Origin: Culex pipiens pallens
Taxonomy: Eukaryota; Arthropoda; Insecta; Diptera; Culicidae
Length of the DNA stretch: 64,000 bases
Reading direction: 5' to 3'
Assembly (NCBI RefSeq): GCF_016801865.2
Contig: NC_068938.1
Coordinates: forward strand, 62,559,674 to 62,623,673
The stretch's first letter is position 1; each line of letters opens with the position of its first letter. Made by a program: the position numbers and the translations under genes. Below are positions 23,256 to 32,150 of the stretch, piece by piece. The notes beneath the pieces are model-generated. The model saw only the letters and a program-made list of their open reading frames with translations. It did not search any database and was not told the origin of the DNA.

Positions 23256-24111
23256 CTACAATGCTGTCCGTCGAATCATCATCCTTGAGTAATTGATTTG
23301 ATAGCCGGCTCTCCATTGCATTCTTGATAAATATCCATCGTAATTTCTGTTGAGGTTACATAAGCTGCGAAGAAATTTAAATTTAACTTTGAAAACTAAC
23401 TGTTAATAACAACTTGCAAACAGTTATCTGCAAACCACCATCCTCCAGCAGTACTAATTGCACAGCTCTTAATCAAATCAGAATCGTTATCTTCGTCAAA
23501 CGTAGTGAATGGTCGACCCTTATGGACTGCCAGTGCATCCATTGCCGTTCCACTGTAGTTTCCAACCTTCTTCAAAGTATACTTTTCCATCTCACTCCCA
23601 ACACCAAAGCTGGTATACCTTGCGTATTCGTACGCTCCATTCATAACCATCTCTACGACCAGCTCGTGTGGGTCTGCGGAAGTCAACCTATGCATCTTCT
23701 CCAGCCCCATCCAGAAGTTCTTGTCCAACCGGCCAAATCCCGCCCGATAGTGGGCCCAGTTTCGGTAGAAATCTTCGTGTCGATCAACTCGCTGTTGAAT
23801 AACGACCCATCCGTCACCGAACAGCCGGTGACGTTGAACGCAAACCGCGTCAAAGATTCCCAAACCATCAATCCGCATCGAAACTTGTCCGGAACTCGAT
23901 GTTTCACTGCACGAAGTTATGGCGAAATCTGGCGATTCTATTTTGACAACAGGTTCACTAAAAGTGCATTTTACTTCAGAACAACACTCTTGAACGTATG
24001 ATCGTGAAACAACTGGAAGACTTACGAATCCCACTGGTTCTCGAGGATATTCCGTGCGGTGGCAATGCCTAGCAGGAGCACCAGCAACGAGAACACACTG
24101 AAGGCTGCCAT
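23256..24111 (-). CDS. FREP-4: secreted fibrinogen-related protein with a GC-AG intron
   Basis: Predicted 244-residue secreted FBG-domain protein. Exons on the minus strand are 24111-24026, 23957-23418 and 23364-23256, all joints phase 2. The first exon encodes a signal peptide (MAAFSVFSLLVLLLGIATA, then RNILENQW), nearly the same layout as FREP-1. The FBG domain has SCSETSSSGQV, CVQRHRLFGDGW, YRAGFG, NYSG, FTTFDEDND, CA and WWFADNC. The second intron starts GCAAGT instead of GTAAGT. Splicing there restores the paralogous C-terminus (CNLNRNYDG ... SRMMIRRTAL). Reading through would stop after LQVVINS. Phe follows the last domain cysteine and an extra Cys comes two residues later. Closest relative: FREP-3. 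Confidence 0.88.
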
Positions 24112-24152
24112 CCTTTGTGAGGTTATGACGCTGTACCGAACAGTTAGGTGCA

Positions 24153-24203
24153 TTTTATAGCGGAATTGTACCAATTTCGTGAACTAAAAATTGACATGAT
24201 AAG
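24153..24203 (-). promoter_or_regulatory. FREP-4 core promoter: TATA box, with a distal GATA motif
   Basis: TATAAAA on the minus strand spans 24159-24153, 41 bp upstream of the ATG. A GATAAG motif occurs at 24198-24203 but on the plus strand and 38 bp further out. FREP-4 is therefore the exception to the tight GATA-TATA spacing of its paralogues. Confidence 0.55.
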
Positions 24204-24880
24204 GTTAACCGCAGAACCACAAATGATGCATCGTTGAGCATCGCTTACTTTAAGGTCATTAGATAATCAAAAAGGTTACAATGCTCACACTGATACGATT
24301 TTTTTGTAAGATATTTATTTATTGATGATACATTCTTGAGAAAAACCATGCAAAAATATTAAATCCGGACCGTGGGCCTTTCATAAGACCCTAACATTTA
24401 ACATTTTGAAATTTCCAAAAAAGTGTCCACTTGGTTTATGGATGGACCCAAAGCAAGTTTTCTGATCAAGCTCAAATTTGGTGGGACTGGTGATACAACC
24501 AAAAAGACAAGAATCTCAATTTCGTCCAAATTGCCCAAAGTTTCGCCTTTTTTGCAAAAATGTTAAAAAAATTTCAAACTGCGATATCTCTGGAACCAAC
24601 ATTCAATAACTCGTGAACAAAAAATAAAACATTAAACCCAATTGGAAAATCTATGTAAAATTTTGTCAAGAACACGATGGAGAGATAAAAGCTCAATTTA
24701 AAATTGACCCTCAATGTGAAAATTAAGCAACAGGTTTTAATTTGCGCAATAAACGCTGAAAAGCATTTTAATTAGAAAAATGGACTATGCCAATTGCTAA
24801 TCGATTCTACGTCCAATTATCTTCAAAACTAGTCTTGGCTGACCAAAGTTTGAAAATGGCGGTTTTTAACTTTTTTGCGA
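24204..24880. other. AT-rich intergenic sequence
   Basis: No gene seen. Sequence style resembles the interior of the dispersed repeat families, but no clear ends were found. Confidence 0.45.
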
Positions 24881-25846
24881 ACATTTTTTTCTAATGTCGA
24901 TATCTCAGCAACTAATGGTCCGATTTACAATGTTAAAGTATGAAACATTCGTGAAATTTTCCGATCTTTTCGAAAACAATATCGGACCATTAGTAGTTGA
25001 GATATCGACATTAGAAAATGGTGAGTTGTTTGTTTGAGACTTAAAAAACATCAATTTTCCTGTTTTTAAACACTTGCATGGCAATATCTCAGCAACTAAG
25101 GGTCGTATCAACAAAGTTCGAAAAAGCAAAATATAGAGAATTTTCTCAGCTTTTTAAAATTTTTTTTTTTCAAAAGTGGGCAAACATGTGCACTAATTTT
25201 AAAAAATTGAAAAACTGCGACTTTTTCAAAAAAGTTACCTAAAAATGGATTTAACTTGAAAACGGTGCACTTTATCAAAATTTCACTAAAGTACTTTTTG
25301 ATTGCAAATTTGATTTTACATCGAAAAATGAAATTGAAAAATTTTTGCGACCAGTATTTCGATTTTTTGAAAAAATCATTATTGATTCAAAAATTCATAA
25401 CTCGGTCAAAGATTTTTTGCACAACCTGGAAATTTCTGAAAAGTTGGCATTTGATGTCCTCTAAAACATATCAAAAAATAAAAAAAATAAAAAATAGTAT
25501 TTTTTTGCAAATCAAGTTTTAGTGACAAAAAATTAAATTTAAAATCACCACATTTTTTTTACCGTGCATCATTTTTTTCAGTGTGGTTCATATCCATATC
25601 TACAACTTTGCCCAAGACGCCAAATCGATCAAAAAATACCATCAAAAGATACAGATTTTTGAATTTTCATACATCATTTTTGTATGAACAGCTGCCAAAT
25701 TTGTATGGAAAATTATATGGACAAACTAATGATGCAAAATGGGTTCTTTGGGTATACCGAAGGCACCAAAAAAGTTTCAGTCGGGTTAGAAAATACAAAA
25801 AAAAAACAAATGACCGAAATCTTAGAGAACTGCTCTAAGGCGATTT
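24881..25846 (-). repeat. Dispersed repeat family A, long copy ending GAACTGCTC
   Basis: Contains 'cagcaactaatggtccgatt', 'aaaacggtgcactttatcaa', 'gacaaactaatgatgcaaaa' and a right end 'gagaactgctctaa'. Reverse orientation to the 10.7-kb copy. Near 24.89-25.02 kb a short palindrome repeats the phrase around 'ctaatggtcc' in both orientations. Confidence 0.65.
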
Positions 25847-25849
25847 GTA

Positions 25850-26311
25850 TTTAGTCGTTTTCTCTGGAACGCCGCAACGTTTTTGCAATCTTCTTGAAGC
25901 AATTTATACGTCTTGTAGAGATCTACAAATTGCATTCAAAAGAATGTAAAAACGTTACACTGTTTTCAAGAAATCAGCCAAATAAAAAGCGTAACGCCTA
26001 CGCATAAAAGGGGAAATTTTGAGGTTATGTTGAAACGGATTAAATCATTTTTTAATCGTAACCCTTAAACGACTTTATTTAACTTAATGATTTCCAATCC
26101 CGAGCTATCTACACTAAAACCCCGGTTTGCGCTCAGGTGTTACGCTTTTTATTTCGTCGATTTTTCTGGAACGACGCAACATTTTGGCAATCTTTTAAAG
26201 CAATTTATTCGTCTTGTGCAGATCTACATATTGCTTTGAACAGAATGTAAAAACATTACACTGCTTTCGAGAAATCAATCAAACAAAAAGCGTAACGCCT
26301 GAGCGTAAACC
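25850..26311. repeat. Diverged ~155-bp duplication; second copy lies in a palindromic MITE
   Basis: About 25858-26005 and 26157-26303 are diverged direct copies, both ending 'aaaaagcgtaacgcct'. The second copy is bounded by inverted ends: GCTCAGGTGTTACGCTTTTT near 26133, and AAAAAGCGTAACGCCTGAGC near 26286. This makes a MITE of about 0.19 kb. Confidence 0.6.
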
Positions 26312-26479
26312 AGGGTGTAATTGAAAAGTTCTATTTCATAAAGGCAGTGAAGAAGGCAAAAACATTTTCTGGTTCTTAATTATCAAACATGTACAATTTC
26401 AGATAAGATGGGTTTGAAAGTAATTTTCACGGGTGATCGGCTAATATGCTAGTCTTAAATGGCAATACTTCAAACAATG

Positions 26480-26815
26480 GGACCAGTGGTGTAGTGGTAA
26501 GCGTGATTGCCTCTCACCCGAGTTGGGCTGTTTTTCGAGACGACATTTGTCTGATCACGCCTTCCATCGGACGGGGAAGTAAATGTTGGCCCCGGTCGTT
26601 AGCTCAATCCAGGTGTAGGAGTCGTCTCCCTGGGTCCTGTCTCGGTGGAGTCACTGGTAGGCAGTTGGACTCACAATCCAAAGGTCGTCAGTTCGAATCC
26701 CGGGGTGGATGGAAGCTAAGGTGTAAAAAGAGGTTTGCAATTGCCTCAACAAGCAAGCCTTCGGACACCTAGTTTCGAGTAGGAATCTCGCAATCGCGAA
26801 CGCCAAGGCAATGCT
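26480..26815 (+). mobile_element. tRNA-derived SINE-like element, copy 2
   Basis: A tRNA D-arm-like start (ccagtggtgtagtggtaagc) is followed by 'ctcaatccaggtgtaggagt', then a B box (cagttcgaatcccgg), and a body ending 'tcgcaatcgcgaacgccaag'. Related to 19535-19798. It has no intact tRNA cloverleaf, so it is not a tRNA gene. Confidence 0.7.
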
Positions 26816-26886
26816 GTAAAGCGAACAATTTGATCTTGGATTTTTTTTTCAAGCGATTTCGGACGTTCAGCTCAACTATATTTTAC

Positions 26887-28528
26887 TATAGAGCAATTCC
26901 ATGTCAAATAGGGAATCGGTTGTACCCGACCCTCTCCGATTTCAATGAAACTTTGTAGACATGTTATCCTAGGCATATATAAGCCATTTTTGTGTATATG
27001 GAGCCAGTTACACTCGATAATGACATTTGAGAAGGGCGTAAGTGTTTTAAATATTTTTGTATTTCGTAATTTAAATATTGCTGTATCTCGAAGCCGTTGC
27101 ATCGTATCAAAAAGTGGTCAAAGACAAACTTGTAGGAAATTTGACGGGCTTTCCGAAAAAAATACACTGAAAGAAAAAAACATTCCACTTTTATGAGATT
27201 TTTTGATTTTTAAGTTTAAAAGTCAAATTTGAAGGTGAGCCCACGATTTTTTTTCGTTCAATTTTTTTGTGAAAATAGCCTAAGATGTTACAAAAAGACT
27301 CACGAAAAATGCAGGATGGAGCAACTCACCTAAAAAAATACAAAAATCATTTACTGAAACTGTTTTTTTGAAAAGTGCTCTAAACGTCAAAATTTTCAAA
27401 ATCCGAGTACGGGAATCGATTCTCCAGACAATTTTACATAAAAGTCTCCATATTGACCATTGTCCTAAGTCCAATCCTTGTGAAGTTACAGCGGTTTTAA
27501 AAATAAAAATGTTGAAAAAATAGGTTTTTTGATGGTTTTTGGCAATTTCTATATGACAGACTTGATTTTTCAGTCTCGAAAATATTTTTACCGGAAAGCT
27601 CGTCCAATTTCCCATAAGTTTGTCTTTGACCACATTTCAATTGGATGTATGGGCTTACAGATATAAGCTAATTTACTATCCAGGTTACTATACTACACTG
27701 AAAAAATATTATGTTTTCAGTTATGAGCAATGTAATTAGCTTATATCTGTAAGCCCTTACATCCAATTGAAATGTGGTCAGAGACAAACTTGTGGGAAAT
27801 TGGACGAGCTTTCCGTTAAAAATATTTTCGAGACTGAAAAATCAAGTCTGTCATATAGAAATTGCCAAAAACCACTAAAAAACCTATTTTTTCAACATTT
27901 TTATTATTAAAACCGCTGTAACTTCACAAGGATTGAACTTAGGACAATGGTCAATATGGAGACTTTTATTTAAAATTGTTTGGAGAATCGATTCCCGTAC
28001 TCGGATTTTGAAAATTTTGACGTTTAGAGCACTTTTCAAAAAAACAGTTTCAGTAAATGATTTTTGTATTTTTTTAGGTTAGTTGCTCCATCCTGCATTT
28101 TCGTGAGTATTTTTGTCACATTTTAGGCTATTTTCACAAAAAATTTGAACGAAAAAAAATCGTGGGCTCACCTTCAAATTTGACTTTTAAACTTAAATAT
28201 CAAAAAATCTCATAAAAGTGGAATGTTTTTTTCTTTCAGTGTATTTTTTTCGGAAAGCCCGTCAAATTTCCTACAAGTTTGTCTTTGACCACTTTTTGAT
28301 ACGATGCAACGGCTTCGAGATACAGCAATATTTAAATTACGAAATACAAAAATATTTAAAACACTTACGCCCTTCTCAAATGGCATTATCGAGTGTAACT
28401 GGCTCCATATACACAAAAATGGCTTATATATGCCTAGGATAACATGTCAACAAAGTTTCATTGAAATCGGAGAGGGTCGAAAAAAAAGTACCCAAAAAAT
28501 TACTGTTTTGGGCTGGAATTGCTCTATA
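26887..28528. mobile_element. Foldback (long inverted repeat) element, 1.6 kb, TATA target duplication
   Basis: Element 26891-28524 is flanked on both sides by TATA. It is almost entirely palindromic: a left arm of about 785 bp to near 27675 and a right arm of about 793 bp from near 27732, around a spacer of some 55 bp. The termini are GAGCAATTCC and GGAATTGCTC. No transposase is encoded, and the short frames on the two arms are mirror images of each other. A shorter relative is at 52040-53047. The right end lies 43 bp beyond the FREP-5 stop codon. Confidence 0.85.
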
Positions 28529-28534
28529 TTACAT

Positions 28535-28540
28535 TTTATT
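28535..28540 (-). other. Poly-A signal of FREP-5, 10 bp from a foldback element
   Basis: AATAAA on the minus strand, 27 bases after the FREP-5 stop. The foldback element begins at 28524, so cleavage 10-30 bases downstream would fall within it. Confidence 0.5.
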
Positions 28541-28566
28541 TACTTCAGCAATCTCGACGGGTAATG

Positions 28567-29383
28567 CTAGGAAATTTCACGAATCATAATTCTAACATAC
28601 TGGAGATTTATATCAAGACATTTGGCTTTTTGTCCAGGCATCATTGAATACATTCCATTTGGATCGAAGGAACTGAAAGCAGAGGAAAGTCATTGATGAT
28701 ACCCAGTAGTACAATCTCCCAAAACGTACCAATCACTCGTGTACCACCATGCTCCTTGGGATGTAACGGCACAGTTAGAATCCCCATTTATATTGTTATC
28801 TTCGTCAAATGTTGAAAATTCCGCTCCTTTACTCCCCGTAATGCAGTCACGAGCAGTTCCGCTATAGCTATCAAGCTCCTTCAGAGCATATTTTTCCGAC
28901 TCACTACCAATGACAAAGCTGGCAGCTTGTGAGTACAGCCGCGGACCACTAACAGGTTGATATTCAACAATCAGCTCATGGGGTGCTCTCGCGGTGACCT
29001 GGTAGACCTTCTCCAGCCCGAGCCAGAAGCTCCTGTCAAAGTATCCAAATCCTTCACGATAAGCGGCCCAATTTTGGTAGAATAGCATAAAATCAGTTCG
29101 CTGCTGGATCACCATCCAGCCATCGCCAAACTGGCGATGCCGTTGAACGCAGACGGCTTGGAACGAAACGGATTCGTTCAGCTTGATGGTCACAACGCCG
29201 GACACGGAAGTTTCCCGGCACGATCTTACGGACTCCTCACCAATTCTAAAGAATTGTATTTGCTTTAAAACTGTTTCCGGCAAATAAGTTGCGTTAAACG
29301 TACCGACTATCGATTAGTTGCTGCGCAGAAGCAATTCCGATTAGGACCAGCAGCAGCAAGGTTAGCGTTCCAAAAGTATGCAT
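28567..29383 (-). CDS. FREP-5: secreted fibrinogen-related protein, three exons
   Basis: Predicted 233-residue secreted FBG-domain protein. Minus-strand exons are 29383-29304, 29245-28730 and 28672-28567, phase 2 at both joints, donors GTACGT. The signal peptide is MHTFGTLTLLLLVLIGIASA. The domain has SCRETSVSGVV, CVQRHRQFGDGWMVIQQR, FYQNW, YREGFG, GAWWYTSDC. The last conserved Cys codon is built across the second intron (TG then T), which supports that splice. The unspliced frame would instead run on to a false end at 28690. The calcium loop reads DEDNN, with the last Asp replaced, and the NYS sequon of FREP-1/3/4 is absent (SYS). The C-terminus SFDPNGMYSMMPG is unlike its neighbours and ends RIMIREIS. 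Ligand unknown. Confidence 0.88.
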
Positions 29384-29424
29384 TTTTGGTAATGAACTGA
29401 TGCTGCGAAGATGACTTAGCTAGG

Positions 29425-29444
29425 TTATATAACGACTTCTTATC
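29425..29444 (-). promoter_or_regulatory. FREP-5 core promoter: GATA box and TATA box
   Basis: On the minus strand, GATAAG (29444-29439), a 7-bp gap, then TATATAA (29431-29425), 41 bp before the ATG. Spacing is the same as in FREP-2. It sits about 100 bp past the FREP-6 poly-A signal. Confidence 0.6.
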
Positions 29445-29542
29445 AGGAAGTCTCACATACTCACATTGAAGTCTCAACACAACTTCACACTAATGACAAG
29501 CTTCTTTCAAAACAAACAAAGTCGCTCTGATTACAAGTTGGC

Positions 29543-29548
29543 TTTATT
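29543..29548 (-). other. Poly-A signal of FREP-6
   Basis: AATAAA on the minus strand, 23 bases past the FREP-6 stop. Confidence 0.5.
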
Positions 29549-29570
29549 CAACCATCAGCTTCCAAAGGAT

Positions 29571-30305
29571 TCACTCAGCCTCCCTTATCATCATCCGCAC
29601 GTACTTCAACGATTCGCTGCCTCTCCGAACCCGCCAATACAGCGTCCCACCCTGCTCGGCGAGCTTCCCGTTGAGATTGCAACTTTGAACCGATCTGTCC
29701 ATGCAACTACGCGTGAACCACCAACCCCCCTTCAGCCCGACGGCGCAGTTCTGGTTCGCGTTTTGATCACGATCGCGATCGAACGTCGAGAAGGCTGCCC
29801 CCTTGTGCGTCACCAAGCCATCGCCAGCCGTTCCACTGTACTGGCCGAGCTCCTTCAGGGCGTAGCTCTCGGTTTCGTTGCCAATCAAAAAGTTGGAGTA
29901 CCTGGCAAAGCGGTACTCACCGTACTCGCCGACCATCTCCACGATCAGCTCGTATGTTCCAGAGGAAACTGCTCTGTGAATCGCGTCCAAGCCTACCCAA
30001 AAGTTGTCCCCCTGGCCGAATGCGCTCTTATAGTCGGTCCAGCTGCGGTAAAAGTTGCCGGTTTCGTCTACGCGATGCTGCACGAGTAGCCATCCGTCTC
30101 CAAACTGGTGGTTCCCGTCGATGCAACGTGCTGGCCAGGTATTGCTATAACTTTCTGCTTGGCAAGGTGAATAGTACCGAGCAGCATTTGAAGAACTTTC
30201 AATAGAAGAGCAGAAATTTAGCTCAATTGTACATCAAGTAAAGGTTTCAACTTACAAAGTAAAAACTCCGATTAGCAGCAGAACGAAGCCTCTGGATGAC
30301 ACCAT
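29571..30305 (-). CDS. FREP-6: divergent secreted fibrinogen-related protein, two exons
   Basis: Predicted 224-residue secreted FBG-domain protein. A short exon 1 (30305-30256) encodes most of the signal peptide (MVSSRGFVLLLIGVFTL). It joins exon 2 (30195-29571) in phase 2 through a GTAAGT...AAAG intron. There is no C-terminal intron. The domain begins SPCQAESYSNTW and continues ARCIDGNHQFGDGWLLVQHR, FYRSW, FSTFDRDRD, CA, WWFTRSC. The calcium loop is altered (DRDRD for DEDND) and the NYS sequon is lost (QYSG). The tail is longer than in FREP-1 and carries an extra Cys (QSCNLNG). It is the most divergent member and may have a different ligand or be calcium-independent. The start is set by the spliced signal peptide. 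Confidence 0.87.
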
Positions 30306-30346
30306 CTTGCTACACGATTTGATGCTCGATCCTTGAAAAGCATCGC

Positions 30347-30367
30347 TTTTATACACAATTTGTTATC
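30347..30367 (-). promoter_or_regulatory. FREP-6 core promoter: GATA box and TATA box
   Basis: On the minus strand, GATAAC (30367-30362), an 8-bp gap, then TATAAAA (30353-30347), 41 bp upstream of the ATG. Confidence 0.6.
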
Positions 30368-32150
30368 ATTGTTTTGTTTACTTTGGGCCACCCAGTCGAA
30401 TGGTGAGATTGTAAAAAATGAGTCTTCGAAGATGTTTAGGAGTTTCCTTTCCTTTTCAACGAGAAATCTCAATTTTTTCAACAAGTTTTTGGTGGCTTTG
30501 GTATCGTTCTTTTTTTGGTAATTCCAAAATGATTATGTTTTAAAATAATCTATTGCAAGATATTTCGAACATTTCATTTAAAAAATAATAATATTTTGCT
30601 AAAATTTTTATAAGAACTAATAAAGTATTAAAAATGAGTAGTTCTGAACGATTTCGCACATTTTTTCGTGATTTTTTAGTTTTCATTTTTTGACTTGGAT
30701 GAAACTTAATGTATGATTTTCTGTATCATGAGAAGGGATTTTCTGATCGATTTGGTGGTTTCGGCAAAGTTGTAGGTTATGAATAGGATTTTTCGGTAAA
30801 AAGATTCATGGAAAAAATCCGCTTTTTTTACTTAACTTATAAGGCTAATGCAAATATTTTTCAAAGTTTCTATCTCTCGGCTCTTGCCGGGATTGAGGGG
30901 GAAGGGGGCAAAAATTAAAAAAAAAATATGAATTTATAAATAACAATCCATAGTTTTTACATTTGTATGGAAAAAGTATTTTAAAATGCATTTTACACTA
31001 GTTCAGTTGTTTTGCAATTATTAGTTTTCAAATAATGTAAGATTGGACGAAAACTAAAATTTTAGCGAAAAAAAAACTTTTTGCGATAATAAACATCGAA
31101 AATTTTCAAAAATTCAAAAGATTTTTAAATCAACCCAAACATGCTAAAAATGATTCTAAACGCAGGGGAATGCATTTTAAATTGATTTCAGCTGATTGCA
31201 CTTAAATTTCCATTGAAATTTTGAAGGGGGGAGACAAAAACTTGAAATAATTTTTTTAACAGCCTTATATCTAAAGGTGAAATTCCCAAAACAAGTATCT
31301 TTAATTTTCGATTTTTTTAAATATGTTTAAGGGGACTGAAAAATAAATCTGAGCCATAGTGCGTGATGGTGCAAAATCTGGTTTAGAAGATATGATTTTT
31401 TGAAAAGGCACGTTTTTTAGAAATTATCGAAATTTTTTGATTTTTGTTATTACAAATGTTTTTTTAAAGCAAAATTGAATTTGCAATCGAAAAATACTTT
31501 TAATTTTTTTGTATAAATTTTTTCATTTTCAGGTTAGGCCGTTGCAAATATTTTTTGACGTTTATGTCCCTCGATTCTGGTCGGGGTCGAGGGGGGGGGG
31601 GGCAAAAAAAAAATGTATAAAATTCAAATAACAAACCATAGTCTTAACATTTGAATGAAAAAAGTGTTTTAAAATGCATTTTACACCTGCCCAGTTGTTT
31701 TGCAATCATTAGTTTTTAAAATATCCAAGTATTGAAGAGATTTTTTTTTTCGTCGAAAAAAAAACTTTTTGCGGTGCTGTACATTGGAATTTCACAAAAA
31801 TTAAAAATATTTTTGATCGATCACAGACATGCTAAATATGGTTTTAAACGCAGGAAAATGCATTTCTAATGGATTTCAGTTGGCTAGACTTCTATTTCAT
31901 TTAAAAAATTTAAGCTTTTTGAAAAAAAAAATTTTCCACCTGATTTTTCGGACCGATTTTGAAGGGGGGTGGGGGAGGGGCGACATTAACTTTGAAAAAT
32001 ATTTGCAACGGCCTTATAGTAAAGTATTTATTTCGATTTCTTTTTTTTGGATTTTAAGAATACATCTTGAAGCTCCCCGTGAAAAAAATAGTTTTGAAAA
32101 GCTGAACACATTTCCTACATTTCCACATTTCTCCCTCGAACATTGAAAAT
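30368..32150 (+). repeat. AT-rich DNA with two tandem, diverged family B copies
   Basis: 30730-31230 matches 5395-5470 plus 6691-6990, that is, the uninterrupted version of the repeat split by the retroposon. About 31620-31990 is a more diverged second copy ('aagtgttttaaaatgcattt', 'ttttgcggtgctgtac'). No coding signal. Confidence 0.55.

Noticed and set aside
23414..24001. 195-codon plus-strand frame
   Set aside because: Antisense shadow of FREP-4. The same applies to 21361-21948 (minus) opposite FREP-3 and 29466-30089 (plus) opposite FREP-6.
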